The notes below the pieces were generated by a model that did not search any database, was not told the origin of the DNA, and worked only from the letters and a program-made list of their open reading frames with translations. Below, one piece after another: positions 28,714-39,638 of a stretch of 41,129 nucleotides of DNA; the stretch's first letter is position 1; each line of letters starts with the position of its first letter. The stretch is from an uncultured Gammaproteobacteria bacterium (GTDB lineage Bacteria > Pseudomonadota > Gammaproteobacteria > Poriferisulfidales > GCA-002705445), in assembly GCA_913050095.1 (NCBI GenBank), contig CAJXAV010000008.1, positions 1 through 41,129 of the forward strand. Reading direction: 5' to 3'. The position numbers and the translations under genes are program-made.

Positions 28714-29735
28714 TGAGTAAAAAATATAATATTGCAGTAGTTGGTGCAACTGGTGCCGTTGGCCAAATGATGATTAAAATATTAATAGAAAGGAAATTTC
28801 CCATAGATAATTTATATTTGCTTGCGAGCAAAAAATCAAAAGGAAAAATTATTACTATTGAAGGAAATAAATATCAAATAGATTCACTAGAAGAATTTAA
28901 TTTTAAGGGAACAGATATCGCCCTTTTTTCTGCAGGGGGAGAAATATCTAAAAAATATGCATCTATTGCAACAAAAAATAATGCTGTAGTAATCGACAAT
29001 ACATCTTTTTTTAGATATGAAGATAACATTCCACTAATTGTGCCAGAAGTTAATAGTAACGAGATTTCAAAATATAAAGAAACAGGAATAATAGCTAATC
29101 CAAATTGCTCAACTATTCAAATGTTAGTTGCTATAAAACCAATACATGAAGTTTGTAAAATCAAAAGAATCAATGTTTGTACTTATCAAGCTGTTTCTGG
29201 TTCGGGTAATTCTGCGGTAGAAGAATTAAAAAAACAGGTGCAAGCATTTGTTAATAACGAGAAATTAGTAAGTGAAGTTTACCCAAAACAGATTGCTTTT
29301 AATGTGATCCCACAGATTGATAAATTTATGGATAACGGTTATACCAAAGAAGAAATGAAGATGGTTTGGGAGACTAAAAAAATTTTAGATAGTAATATAG
29401 AGGTTAATCCAACAACTGTAAGAGTACCAGTATTTTATGGTCACTCGGAAGCAGTTCATTTGGAATTAGAAGAAAATATTACTGCTAATGAAGTTAAAAA
29501 TATTTTAAGCAGCGAAAATAGTAATGTTGTTTTGGTTGATGAGCATAAAAATGGTGGTTATCCATGCGCTGCAAATGAATGCGAAAATAGCAATGATGTT
29601 TTTGTTGGAAGAGTCAGAGAGGATATTTCAATAAAAAATGGTATTAATATGTGGGTTGTAAGTAACAATATTAGAAAAGGCGCTGCTTATAATAGTATTC
29701 AAATTGCAGAATTATTAATTAAAGATTATTTGTAA
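28713..29735 (+). CDS. asd: Aspartate-semialdehyde dehydrogenase
   Basis: VVGATGAVGQMM, IIANPNCSTIQM catalytic Cys; 1-nt TAATG overlap with leuB. Confidence 0.96.
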   Translation: MSKKYNIAVVGATGAVGQMMIKILIERKFPIDNLYLLASKKSKGKIITIEGNKYQIDSLEEFNFKGTDIALFSAGGEISKKYASIATKNNAVVIDNTSFFRYEDNIPLIVPEVNSNEISKYKETGIIANPNCSTIQMLVAIKPIHEVCKIKRINVCTYQAVSGSGNSAVEELKKQVQAFVNNEKLVSEVYPKQIAFNVIPQIDKFMDNGYTKEEMKMVWETKKILDSNIEVNPTTVRVPVFYGHSEAVHLELEENITANEVKNILSSENSNVVLVDEHKNGGYPCAANECENSNDVFVGRVREDISIKNGINMWVVSNNIRKGAAYNSIQIAELLIKDYL

Positions 29736-29743
29736 TATATTTT

Positions 29744-30526
29744 ATGAGAATCTTACTATCTATCGAATATGATGGAAAAAATTATTACGGTTGGCAGGAG
29801 CAAAAAAACCCTAATACCATTCAAGGTAAAATACAAAAAGCAATATTTGAATTCACACAAGAAGAAGTGAAATTACATGTAGGCGGAAGAACTGATTCTG
29901 GTGTTCACGCAACAGGACAAATTGCGCACTTTGATACAAATATAAAACGATCAGAAATAAATTGGCTTCTTGGGTTAAATTCGCTTTTACCAAACGATAT
30001 AAGAATAAATTATATAAAATTTATGGATGATAATTTTCATGCAAGATTTTCTGCATTAAGTAGATCATACAGATACATTATATATAATAACAAAGTTAAG
30101 CCTTGTTTAAATAGGAATAAAGTTTGCTGGTATTTTTTAAATGTATTAGATGAAATTAAAATGCAAGAAGCTGCGAAAACTATTATGGGTACAAAAGATT
30201 TTTCATGTTTTAGATCTGCTCATTGTCAATCAAAATCACCGATTAGAAAGATAAATGATATAATTGTAAAAAGAGAAAATGACTTTATGTATATAGATAT
30301 TAACGCAAATTCTTTTTTATATAATATGGTAAGAAATCTAGTTGGCTCATTAGTTCTAGTAGGTTCAGGAGAAAAAGATATAAATTGGATAGAAAATTTG
30401 ATTATTTCTAAAGACAGAAAAAATGCTGGGAAGCAGTTTCCCGCAAATGGTTTATATTTGGTTAATATAGAATATGATTTAAAGTATAATTTAGAAAAAA
30501 ATATAAATTATCCAAAATACAGTTAA
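29744..30526 (+). CDS. truA: tRNA pseudouridine(38-40) synthase
   Basis: YDGKNYYGWQEQ, GGRTDSGVHATGQIAHFDT catalytic Asp. Confidence 0.97.
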   Translation: MRILLSIEYDGKNYYGWQEQKNPNTIQGKIQKAIFEFTQEEVKLHVGGRTDSGVHATGQIAHFDTNIKRSEINWLLGLNSLLPNDIRINYIKFMDDNFHARFSALSRSYRYIIYNNKVKPCLNRNKVCWYFLNVLDEIKMQEAAKTIMGTKDFSCFRSAHCQSKSPIRKINDIIVKRENDFMYIDINANSFLYNMVRNLVGSLVLVGSGEKDINWIENLIISKDRKNAGKQFPANGLYLVNIEYDLKYNLEKNINYPKYS

Positions 30527-30535
30527 ATTACGATT

Positions 30536-31156
30536 GTGAAAAAAGTAAAAGTAAAAATTTGTGGGATTAAAGACGTTACCACTGCATTGGAAGCAGAAAA
30601 AAGTGGCGTGGACTATATTGGTTTAGTATTTTGCGAAAAAAGTAAAAGATGCATTACTATAGAAAAAGCCAAAGAAATTATTTCATCTTTAAGTAAAAAA
30701 ACATTAATTGTAGCTTTGTTTTCAAATGACGATGAAAAATATGTTTCCTCTATAATAAATAGTTTAGATATAGATATTGTCCAATTCCATGGTAATGAAT
30801 TAGATTCTTATTGTATTAAATACAATTTGCCATATTTTAAAGGAATATCAGAACGAAATAATGATTTTAGTTCTTTAGATGAAATATATCCAAACTCAAG
30901 CGCTTTTATTGTTGATAGTCATGACGGTGACGGAATCGGAGGAACTGGTAAGACATTTAATTGGTCAAAAAATCATTTCAACACAAAAAAACCTATTATA
31001 ATTGCCGGAGGGCTTAATTGTGATAATGTAGAGGATGCAATTAAAGTATTTTTACCATATGGTGTTGATGTAAGCAGCGGAGTAGAATCTTGTGATGGGG
31101 TAAAGGATTTAAAATTAATAAAAGAATTTATACAAAAAGTAAAAAATGAAAAATAG
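30536..31156 (+). CDS. trpF: Phosphoribosylanthranilate isomerase
   Basis: [36 protein letters not shown] start. Confidence 0.95.
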   Translation: MKKVKVKICGIKDVTTALEAEKSGVDYIGLVFCEKSKRCITIEKAKEIISSLSKKTLIVALFSNDDEKYVSSIINSLDIDIVQFHGNELDSYCIKYNLPYFKGISERNNDFSSLDEIYPNSSAFIVDSHDGDGIGGTGKTFNWSKNHFNTKKPIIIAGGLNCDNVEDAIKVFLPYGVDVSSGVESCDGVKDLKLIKEFIQKVKNEK

Positions 31157-32378
31157 TCAAAATAAAAATTTAAACGATTTCAATCTTTCAAGCTATGGCT
31201 ACCCTGATAAGAATGGCCATTACGGAATATTTGGCGGAACTTTTGTTGCAGAAACTCTTATTGAGCCTTTAACTGATTTAAGAAAAACATACCATCTTTT
31301 AAAGAAAGATCCAGAATTTCTAAAAGAGCTTTATGACGAATATGAAAATTATGTAGGAAGGCCAACACCATTATATTTTGCTGAGAGATTAACAAAAAAA
31401 ATTAATGGAGCAAATATATTTTTAAAAAGGGAAGATCTATGCCACACAGGTGCGCATAAAATTAATAATACTATTGGTCAAGCAATATTGGCTAAGAAAA
31501 TGGGCAAAACAAGAATCATTGCGGAAACTGGAGCAGGACAACATGGTGTTGCTTCGGCAACTGTTGCTGCAAGATTGGGAATGGAGTGTGTTGTTTTCAT
31601 GGGCGAACAAGATATATACCGCCAGTCACAAAATGTTTATAGAATGAAATTACTTGGTGCAGAAGTTGTACCAGTTACATCCGGCTCAAAAACACTCAAG
31701 GATGCCTTAAATGAAGCTTTAAGAGATTGGGTTACAAATGTAGATAATACCTTCTATATAATTGGCACTGTTGCGGGACCATCTCCTTATCCTGAATTGG
31801 TAAGAGATTTCCAAGCTATTATAGGTCGAGAAGTAATAGATCAAATGAATGATATTGATAAAAAAGTAGATGCTTTGGTAGCCTGTGTTGGTGGCGGATC
31901 AAATGCTATAGGTCTTTTTTATCCGTTTATAGATGGTGAGTCAAAAATGTATGGTGTTGAAGCTGCTGGTGATGGATTAGAAACAGAAAAACATTCTGCG
32001 CCATTAAATAAAGGAAAAGTTGGTGTTTTACATGGTAACAGAACATATTTATTAGAAGACGAAAATGGGCAGATAATAGAAACCCATAGTATTTCTGCAG
32101 GCCTGGATTATCCGGGCGTTGGTCCAGAACATGCTTTGTTAAAAGATTTGGGAAGAGTGCAATATAAGTCTGCTACAGACGAAGAAGCGCTAGAAGCTTT
32201 CCATGAAATATCAAAAGTTGAAGGAATTATTCCAGCTTTAGAAACAAGCCATGCTGTAGCCTATGCAATTAAATTAGCAAAATTAATGAAAAAAGGTGAG
32301 AACATTGTTATAAACCTATCTGGTAGAGGAGATAAAGATTTAAATACTGTGGCAAAGATAGAAGGTATAGAGATTTGA
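31146..32378 (+). CDS. trpB: Tryptophan synthase beta chain
   Basis: [20 protein letters not shown] (PLP Lys), [24 protein letters not shown]. Confidence 0.98.
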   Translation: MKNSQNKNLNDFNLSSYGYPDKNGHYGIFGGTFVAETLIEPLTDLRKTYHLLKKDPEFLKELYDEYENYVGRPTPLYFAERLTKKINGANIFLKREDLCHTGAHKINNTIGQAILAKKMGKTRIIAETGAGQHGVASATVAARLGMECVVFMGEQDIYRQSQNVYRMKLLGAEVVPVTSGSKTLKDALNEALRDWVTNVDNTFYIIGTVAGPSPYPELVRDFQAIIGREVIDQMNDIDKKVDALVACVGGGSNAIGLFYPFIDGESKMYGVEAAGDGLETEKHSAPLNKGKVGVLHGNRTYLLEDENGQIIETHSISAGLDYPGVGPEHALLKDLGRVQYKSATDEEALEAFHEISKVEGIIPALETSHAVAYAIKLAKLMKKGENIVINLSGRGDKDLNTVAKIEGIEI

Positions 32379-33202
32379 GTAGAATTAGCAAAAAATTTGA
32401 AAATTTAAGAAGTGAAAGTAAAACCGTTTTAATATCATATATTACGGCTGGAGACCCATCTATCTCAGATAGTCTCAGTATTATGAATACGCTTGTTGAC
32501 TCTGGTACTGATATTATTGAGCTTGGCGTTCCGTTCTCAGACCCTATGGCAGATGGCCCAACAATTCAAAAAGCTTGCGAAAGAGCATTGAAGAATAATG
32601 TATCATGCTCAGATATTTTTAATCTAGTAAAAAATTTTAGAATAAAAGATGATAAAACTCCTGTTGTATTAATGGGTTATTTGAATCCAATAGAGCGCAT
32701 GGGCTATGATTTGTTTGCTAAATCAGCGAGTAAAGCAGGTGTTGATGCAGTATTAGTTGTAGATTTGCCTCATGAAGAGGCTGAAGAAGTAGTAGCTGTT
32801 TTTAAAAGTTATAATTTAGAAAGTATCTTTTTAGTTGCCCCAAATACAAAAGTAGACAGAATCAAAAAAATTTCTAAATATGCCTCTGGATTTTTGTATT
32901 ACGTATCCTTAAAAGGAGTAACTGGAGCTGCTAGTCTGGATATTGAAAAAACATCGAAACAATTAAAGATAATTAAAAAAGAAATTAATTTACCGCTTGC
33001 AGTTGGTTTTGGAATAAAAGATGCAGATACTGCAAAAACTCTATCGAAGGACGCAGATGGCATAGTTATTGGAAGCGCAATTGTGAATATTATTGAGAGA
33101 GAGCAAAATAATAAAATCAAAGTAAATAATGATATAATTAATCTTATGAGACCAATACGTTTAAAACTTGATGATGAATTAACTGCTGGAAATAGGTCAT
33201 GA
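32375..33202 (+). CDS. trpA: Tryptophan synthase alpha chain
   Basis: [18 protein letters not shown]-type motif, [18 protein letters not shown] start overlapping trpB TGA. Confidence 0.97.
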   Translation: MSRISKKFENLRSESKTVLISYITAGDPSISDSLSIMNTLVDSGTDIIELGVPFSDPMADGPTIQKACERALKNNVSCSDIFNLVKNFRIKDDKTPVVLMGYLNPIERMGYDLFAKSASKAGVDAVLVVDLPHEEAEEVVAVFKSYNLESIFLVAPNTKVDRIKKISKYASGFLYYVSLKGVTGAASLDIEKTSKQLKIIKKEINLPLAVGFGIKDADTAKTLSKDADGIVIGSAIVNIIEREQNNKIKVNNDIINLMRPIRLKLDDELTAGNRS

Positions 33203-34083
33203 GTTGGTTTGAAAAACTCATGCCCTCTAGAATAAGAATAGATTCTAGCAAAGATAAGAAAGTAATTCCTGAAGGAGTTTGGGAAAAATGCTTGAGCTGC
33301 CAAACTGTTTTATATAGAGAGGATATAGTATCAAATCAATATGTTTGCACTAATTGTGGTTACCACATGAGAATTAAAGCACGCGAAAGGCTAGATATAT
33401 TTTTAGACCCTGATGAAAAAAAGGAATTATTTTCAAAACTATCATCAAAAGATTTTTTAAAATTTAAAGATAGTAAAAAATATAAAGATAGAATAAGTGC
33501 TGCACAAAAATCTACAAACGAGAAAGATGCTTTGTTAGTAATGGAAGGAAAAATTAACGGAATTAAAGTTATAGTTGCCGCATTTGAGTTTTCGTTTATG
33601 GGTGGATCTATGGGCTCCGTAGTCGGCGAAAAATTTACAAGAGCAGCTAAAGAGTCAATTGCAAAAAATATACCTTTCATTTGTTTCTCTGCAAGTGGTG
33701 GCGCAAGAATGCAAGAATCACTGGTGTCATTATTTCAAATGTCTAAAACATCAAGTGTAATAGCTGATATGAAAAAAAAGTCAGTTCCTTTTTTATCGGT
33801 TTTAACAGATCCTACAATGGGTGGTGTTTCAGCAAGCTTAGCAATGTTAGGAGATATAAATATAGCTGAACCAAATGCACTAATAGGTTTTGCCGGACCA
33901 CGAGTAATTGAGCAAACAGTTCGTGAAACTTTGCCAGATGGTTTTCAAAGAAGTGAATTTTTATTAGAGCATGGCGCCATAGATATGATTATTGATAGAA
34001 GAAATATGAAATTAGAGATAACAAATCTAATTAAGACGTTAATAAATAACCCTGTAAATAAATCAGGATCAATTGAAAATTAA
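33199..34083 (+). CDS. accD: Acetyl-CoA carboxylase carboxyltransferase beta subunit
   Basis: Zn ribbon CLSCQTVLY...[31 protein letters not shown]. Confidence 0.97.
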   Translation: MSWFEKLMPSRIRIDSSKDKKVIPEGVWEKCLSCQTVLYREDIVSNQYVCTNCGYHMRIKARERLDIFLDPDEKKELFSKLSSKDFLKFKDSKKYKDRISAAQKSTNEKDALLVMEGKINGIKVIVAAFEFSFMGGSMGSVVGEKFTRAAKESIAKNIPFICFSASGGARMQESLVSLFQMSKTSSVIADMKKKSVPFLSVLTDPTMGGVSASLAMLGDINIAEPNALIGFAGPRVIEQTVRETLPDGFQRSEFLLEHGAIDMIIDRRNMKLEITNLIKTLINNPVNKSGSIEN

Positions 34084-34097
34084 ATTAAGAAAAAGAA

Positions 34098-35375
34098 TTG
34101 AAGAATTTTACATTAGATCAGTGGATTGAGTGGCAGTGTAATTTACATCCAACTAATATGGATTTTAATCTTAGCAGAATGAAAAAAGTTGCTGAGCAAT
34201 TAAATATTTTTCCTATTAAACCAAAAGTTTTTACAGTTGCTGGAACAAATGGAAAAGGTTCAACAGTAGCAATATTAGAGTCAATTCTTGTAGAAAGTGG
34301 CTACAATGTTGGTTCATATACATCTCCACATTTATTAGATTTTAATGAACGAATTAAAATAAATAAAATAAATTCCTCTACTAAAGAAATTTGTAAAGCA
34401 TTTGAAAAGATAGAAAAAATTCGCAAAGATATAACTTTAACATTTTTTGAATTTAGCACTCTTGCAGCATTTATAATATTTTCTGAAAAAGATCTTGATG
34501 TTCTTGTGCTAGAAGTTGGTCTTGGAGGTAGATTAGATGCGGTAAATATTATAGAACCAGATGTATCAATAATTACAAATATAGGCTTTGATCATACCGC
34601 AATTCTTGGGAATAATTTAGAGGAAATAGCATATGAAAAATCAGGAATAATGAGAAATAATAAGCCAACAATTTTAGGTTATAAAGACATTCAAGAGTCT
34701 GTCAAAAAATATTCAAAAGATATAGGATCACATTTAAATATATTGGGTAATAATTTTTCATTCGACATAATATCTGACAAAAAATGGTTATTTACAAACA
34801 ATAATGGATTAGAAATTGAATTTGATTACCCAGGAATTAAGGGAGAAAAGCAAATTTTCAATGCCGCTGCGGCTATACAAGCAATTTATATTTCAAAAGA
34901 TATATTATTTAATGAAAAAAAAATAAATATTGGGTTAAAAAAATCACAAATATTTGGAAGATTCCAAATATTTAAAAACTCACCAAATATTATATTAGAT
35001 ATAGCTCATAACGAGCAAAGTATAATGACACTGAAAAATAACCTTCAAAGGTACTACCCAGAAAAAAAATATCATGCAGTATTTAGTGTTCTAAAAGACA
35101 AAGACGTTGATAAAATACTAAATCCATTAAAAAATATTTTTGAAAGCTGGCATATTTCGGAAAGTATGAATGATAGAGCTCTACCAGTTAACCATTTAAA
35201 AGAAAATAATTTTTTCATTGAAGAAAAGATAATGGATTATGATAGTATAGATAATGCATATAATAGTGCTGTTAAAATAGCTAAAAAAGAAGGCGGTATT
35301 ATAGTTGTTTTTGGTTCCAGCTATACAATTGCGCCAATATTAAAAAAATATTTAAACAAAAATAAACAAATATGA
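34098..35375 (+). CDS. folC: Bifunctional folylpolyglutamate synthase/dihydrofolate synthase
   Basis: VAGTNGKGSTVAILESIL, TSPHLLDFNERIKI, GGRLDAVN; TTG start. Confidence 0.95.
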   Translation: MKNFTLDQWIEWQCNLHPTNMDFNLSRMKKVAEQLNIFPIKPKVFTVAGTNGKGSTVAILESILVESGYNVGSYTSPHLLDFNERIKINKINSSTKEICKAFEKIEKIRKDITLTFFEFSTLAAFIIFSEKDLDVLVLEVGLGGRLDAVNIIEPDVSIITNIGFDHTAILGNNLEEIAYEKSGIMRNNKPTILGYKDIQESVKKYSKDIGSHLNILGNNFSFDIISDKKWLFTNNNGLEIEFDYPGIKGEKQIFNAAAAIQAIYISKDILFNEKKINIGLKKSQIFGRFQIFKNSPNIILDIAHNEQSIMTLKNNLQRYYPEKKYHAVFSVLKDKDVDKILNPLKNIFESWHISESMNDRALPVNHLKENNFFIEEKIMDYDSIDNAYNSAVKIAKKEGGIIVVFGSSYTIAPILKKYLNKNKQI

Positions 35376-35878
35376 ACGAAAATCAAAAAAATAGAATTTT
35401 AGGTGTCTTTATCCTAATTACTTTAGCTGTAATAATAACTCCAATTTTTTTTAATGGTTCAGGAAAATCTGAATTAAAATACACTAATATAGAAACTAAA
35501 AATGATATTGAATTTAAATATACTGATAAAATAAAAAATATAGAAGAAGAAAATTTACTTACAAAAAAAAATTCAGAAATAATAATTTCAAGCAAACAAG
35601 TAAAAGATTTAAAAGAATTAAACAATAATGACAAAAAAACAAGTTGGGTTATAAGGGCTGGTTCATTTGTAGAAAAACAAAATGCTCTTAAATTAATTAA
35701 AAAGTTAGAATATATTAAAGAAAAATCTTTTTTATTAAAAATTAATAAACAAAATAAATCTTTTTACACCGTGAACATTGGTCCATTTTTTTCATCTTCA
35801 GAAACAAAAAAAATATTTTTAGATATCATTAATAAAGAAGAATTTAAAAATTCATTTATTATCGAATCAAATTATTGA
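35372..35878 (+). CDS. dedD: DedD-like SPOR domain protein
   Basis: Single N-terminal TM and SPOR-like WVIRAGSFVEKQNALKLIKKL...YTVNIGPF; position folC-dedD-cvpA-purF. Confidence 0.85.
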   Translation: MNENQKNRILGVFILITLAVIITPIFFNGSGKSELKYTNIETKNDIEFKYTDKIKNIEEENLLTKKNSEIIISSKQVKDLKELNNNDKKTSWVIRAGSFVEKQNALKLIKKLEYIKEKSFLLKINKQNKSFYTVNIGPFFSSSETKKIFLDIINKEEFKNSFIIESNY

Positions 35879-35901
35879 AAAATTTTTTTTATGGAATATA
35901 T

Positions 35902-36393
35902 ATGCTGGATTTTATTATCTTAATTTTTTTGTTATTTTTTGCTATTCTTGGATTTTTTAGAGGCTTTAAAAAAGAATTAAAATCTTTTATTAATAATTTC
36001 TTATTATTGTTCTTAAGTTACGGGTACGCTATTTTTTTTGGTAAATTTTTAATTGAATTAATAAATTTAAATTCCGGTAATTTTCATCCTAATATTATTT
36101 TATTCATCGGCATTTTCTCAATATATGTTATTACAACTTTTACTTTATATGTCATTTTTAATATTTTTTTAAATCATAGTAGTTCTATTGGTATAAATGT
36201 AATTAATAGGTTATTTGCTTTTATATTTGGCTTGATTAATGGTTTTATTATTTTTGGAGTTTTCCTATTTATAATGACATTTTATAATAATCTAGATTAT
36301 ATATATGACTTTGATAATAATTCATTCTTTCTAGATTATTTTTTTAAATTTGGTGTACAATTACAGAATGTGTGGAATCATTGGTATAGTTGA
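35902..36393 (+). CDS. cvpA: CvpA family membrane protein
   Basis: MLDFIILIFLLFFAILGFFRGFKKE; start revised from TTG 35875 to ATG 35902; precedes purF. Confidence 0.88.
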   Translation: MLDFIILIFLLFFAILGFFRGFKKELKSFINNFLLLFLSYGYAIFFGKFLIELINLNSGNFHPNIILFIGIFSIYVITTFTLYVIFNIFLNHSSSIGINVINRLFAFIFGLINGFIIFGVFLFIMTFYNNLDYIYDFDNNSFFLDYFFKFGVQLQNVWNHWYS

Positions 36394-37819
36394 TGATAAC
36401 TCTGTAAATCAGAGTTTATTTGATGGTTTAACAGTCCTACAGCATAGAGGGCAGGATTCCGCTGGGATTGCAACTTGCTTTAACAATAATCTGTATCAAA
36501 AAAAGGCTAAAGGCCTGGTAAATGATATTTTTAATACAAATGATATGCTAGATTTGCAAGGTAATCTTGGAATCGGGCACGTAAGATATCCTACAGCCGG
36601 AAGCCATGGAACTGATGAAGCTCAACCTTTTTATGTAAATTCGCCATATGGTATTGCACTTGCGCATAATGGAAATTTAGATAACTCAGAATCTTTAAGG
36701 CAAGAATTATTAGTAAATGATAGGAGGCATATTCATACTCAGTCTGATACAGAAGTGCTTCTAAATATATTTGCGCATGAATTATTAAATGTTGATTCTC
36801 ATAGTTTTAAGGTTTCTGATTTGTTTAGCGCAATAAACGGTGTTCATAAAAGATGCTCAGGAGCATATGCCGTAGTAGCTCTTATAGCTGGTTACGGTCT
36901 AGCGGCGTTTAGAGATATTCATGGAATAAGACCTTTAATATTAGGCAAGAAAAAGAATTCAAGTGGTTATAGTTATATTGTGTCTTCTGAAAGTGTGGCT
37001 TTAGATTTGTTAGGATATGAAACAGTAAGAGACTTAGAGCCAGGAGAGTCAATCTTTATAGATACAAATGGCAAGTTGCACAAGTCAATTTATTCAGAAA
37101 AATTAAATTTAACGCCATGTATATTTGAGTATGTTTATTTTTCAAGACCAGATTCAATAATTGATGGAATTAATGTTCAAGAAGCCAGAATGAGAATGGG
37201 TAAGCAGCTTGCTAATAAAATTTTAAGAGAATGGTCTGATAACGATATTGATGTGATAATTCCAATACCAGATACAAGTAGAACTGCTGCATTGGAAATG
37301 GCAATTAGACTTAATAAAAATTACAGAGAAGGTTTGATCAAAAATAGATACATTGGAAGAACATTTATAATGCAAGGCCAAGCGGTAAGAAAAAAATCTG
37401 TTAGATACAAATTAAATCCTTTGGTTTCAGAATTTAAGGACAAAAATGTCTTATTAGTAGATGATTCAATTGTTAGAGGAACAACCTCTAGGGAAATAGT
37501 TCAAATGGCTCGAGACTCAGGTGCAAAAAAAGTATATTTTGCTTCAGCATCTCCTCCAATAAGATATCCAAACATTTACGGTATAGATATGCCAAGTAAA
37601 AATGATTTAATAGCGAATGGTAAAAATACTGAAGAAATATGTAATGAAATTGGAGCAGATAAATTAATTTATCAAAATCTTGATGATTTAGTATATGCAG
37701 TACAAGCAGGCAATCAAAGTATAAATCAATTTGAAACCTCAGTTTTTACTGGCAATTATTTAACTGATGTAAACGATAAATACTTTCAAGATCTCGAAAA
37801 AAAAAGACATTCTACGTAA
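36368..37819 (+). CDS. purF: Amidophosphoribosyltransferase
   Basis: MCGIIGI N-terminal Cys nucleophile (start revised from 36350), LQHRGQDSAGIAT, LLVDDSIVRGTTSREIV PRPP motif. Confidence 0.97.
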   Translation: MCGIIGIVDDNSVNQSLFDGLTVLQHRGQDSAGIATCFNNNLYQKKAKGLVNDIFNTNDMLDLQGNLGIGHVRYPTAGSHGTDEAQPFYVNSPYGIALAHNGNLDNSESLRQELLVNDRRHIHTQSDTEVLLNIFAHELLNVDSHSFKVSDLFSAINGVHKRCSGAYAVVALIAGYGLAAFRDIHGIRPLILGKKKNSSGYSYIVSSESVALDLLGYETVRDLEPGESIFIDTNGKLHKSIYSEKLNLTPCIFEYVYFSRPDSIIDGINVQEARMRMGKQLANKILREWSDNDIDVIIPIPDTSRTAALEMAIRLNKNYREGLIKNRYIGRTFIMQGQAVRKKSVRYKLNPLVSEFKDKNVLLVDDSIVRGTTSREIVQMARDSGAKKVYFASASPPIRYPNIYGIDMPSKNDLIANGKNTEEICNEIGADKLIYQNLDDLVYAVQAGNQSINQFETSVFTGNYLTDVNDKYFQDLEKKRHST

Positions 37820-37844
37820 TTGATTTTATTTAAAATAAAAAATA

Positions 37845-38378
37845 ATGAAAGATTTAAGGTCAATATATTCCGAATTTTCAGAAAAAAACTCTAATAAAAA
37901 ATTTTTTATATTTGTTAGTATTCCCAATCAGAATTTAATCTTATATAAGGATTTTGTAAAAATTAAAGAATACAATATATCAAGTTCAAAATATGGAGAA
38001 GGGTCAATTGAAGGCAGCTACAAGACTCCTCTTGGAGCTCATATAATAAAAAAATATATTGGAGAGAACGAAGATATATATACAATATTTAAAAATAGAA
38101 AACCAACACAACATAAATTAAAAATTGAAGAGGATAAAATTTTCTTAGAAGATGATATCATCTCCTCACGTATTCTTTGGTTAGAAGGATTAGAAGCTGG
38201 AAAAAATAAAGGATCTAATTTAGATAGTTTTAAAAGATACATATATATACATGGAACACATGAGGAAGCAAAATTAGGTGAGAAGGCATCACACGGATGT
38301 ATTAGAATGGGCAATAATGATATTATAGACCTTTGCAATAGAGATATCATTAATACACTAGTTTACATTTCAAATTAA
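37845..38378 (+). CDS. L,D-transpeptidase (YkuD/ErfK family), no obvious signal peptide
   Basis: IHGTHEEAKLGEKASHGCIRMGNNDIIDL YkuD catalytic motif. Confidence 0.9.
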   Translation: MKDLRSIYSEFSEKNSNKKFFIFVSIPNQNLILYKDFVKIKEYNISSSKYGEGSIEGSYKTPLGAHIIKKYIGENEDIYTIFKNRKPTQHKLKIEEDKIFLEDDIISSRILWLEGLEAGKNKGSNLDSFKRYIYIHGTHEEAKLGEKASHGCIRMGNNDIIDLCNRDIINTLVYISN

Positions 38379-38386
38379 ATAAAAAT

Positions 38387-39607
38387 ATGGATGATAAAAA
38401 TAATATAAAAGAGATCTTTTTGGCTGGCGTGGATAGAGTTTTAGGATACAACGCCGTAAAAAAATATTTAGATGAAAATAAAATTTCAGGTAATTTAAAT
38501 TTAGTCTCATTAGGAAAAGCAGGAAGCTCTATGGCTTTAGCAGCTCTTGAGGATAAAAATATAAAAATACAATCAGGGCTGGTAATAACTAAAAGAGATC
38601 ATCTTGAGTCAGATTTAAAGAGTTATAACAATGTAAAATGTTTGGAATCTGATCACCCAACCCCATCATTAACAAGTATAGAGTGTGGTATTGAACTAAT
38701 AAAATTTATAAATACAAAAAAAGATGATGACCAATTTTTATTTTTATTGTCAGGTGGTGGATCTAGCTTAGTTGAATTAATTGTCGATGGTTTTAGTTTG
38801 AATGAATTAATGATATTAACTGATGCTCTCTTATCAAGGGGCTACAATATAAATGATATCAATGCTATTAGAAAACATTTTTCACAAATCAAAGGTGGAA
38901 AGTTGGCTAGTTTTTTAAAGAAAAGAAAAACAATTGTTTTAACTATATCTGATGTTCCTTTTGACGACCCAAAAATAATAGCATCAGGTCCATTGTCACA
39001 TGATGATGTAAAAATTAATTTTGATAAATATGAAGATGACATCATAGAAAAATTAAATTCTGTTAACCCAATAAGTTGCCCAGACATTAACCAATTTTCT
39101 AATATTAATACTCATATTATAGCCAAGTTAGATGACGCAAAATTAGCATGTAAGACCCATGGAGAAAAACTCAACTATAATACATTTATGCATGATAAGT
39201 TTATAGAGGGAGATGTTAATGATTTAGCTAACTATTTTTCAGAGCATCTTGATAATTGCGAAAAAGGCCTACATATTTGGGGTGGAGAGAGTTCAGTACA
39301 ACTTCCTGAAAATCCTGGGAGAGGCGGAAGAAATCAGCAATTAGCTTTACTAATGGCTGAAAAGATTAAAAATAAGGATATAATTTTTCTTTCAGCAGGA
39401 ACAGACGGTACAGACGGCCCTACAAATGATGCAGGTGGCTTAGTAGATGGAAGCACAATAGATACTGGTATCAATAATAATTTAGACTATAAAATATATC
39501 TTAAGAATGCAGACTCAGGTAACTTCTTGGAAAAATCTAGCGCTTTAGTTACAACAGGCCCAACAGGAACAAATGTTATGGATTTAATTCTTGCGATTAA
39601 AAAATAA
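38387..39607 (+). CDS. Glycerate kinase (DUF4147/MOFRL, GckA/TtuD type)
   Basis: SLGKAGSSMALAAL, DHPTPS, LLSGGGSSLVE, GGRNQQLAL, SAGTDGTDGPTNDAGG. Confidence 0.92.
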   Translation: MDDKNNIKEIFLAGVDRVLGYNAVKKYLDENKISGNLNLVSLGKAGSSMALAALEDKNIKIQSGLVITKRDHLESDLKSYNNVKCLESDHPTPSLTSIECGIELIKFINTKKDDDQFLFLLSGGGSSLVELIVDGFSLNELMILTDALLSRGYNINDINAIRKHFSQIKGGKLASFLKKRKTIVLTISDVPFDDPKIIASGPLSHDDVKINFDKYEDDIIEKLNSVNPISCPDINQFSNINTHIIAKLDDAKLACKTHGEKLNYNTFMHDKFIEGDVNDLANYFSEHLDNCEKGLHIWGGESSVQLPENPGRGGRNQQLALLMAEKIKNKDIIFLSAGTDGTDGPTNDAGGLVDGSTIDTGINNNLDYKIYLKNADSGNFLEKSSALVTTGPTGTNVMDLILAIKK

Positions 39608-39638
39608 AGAGGAAATTGGGTAAAATATAGTTAATTTA

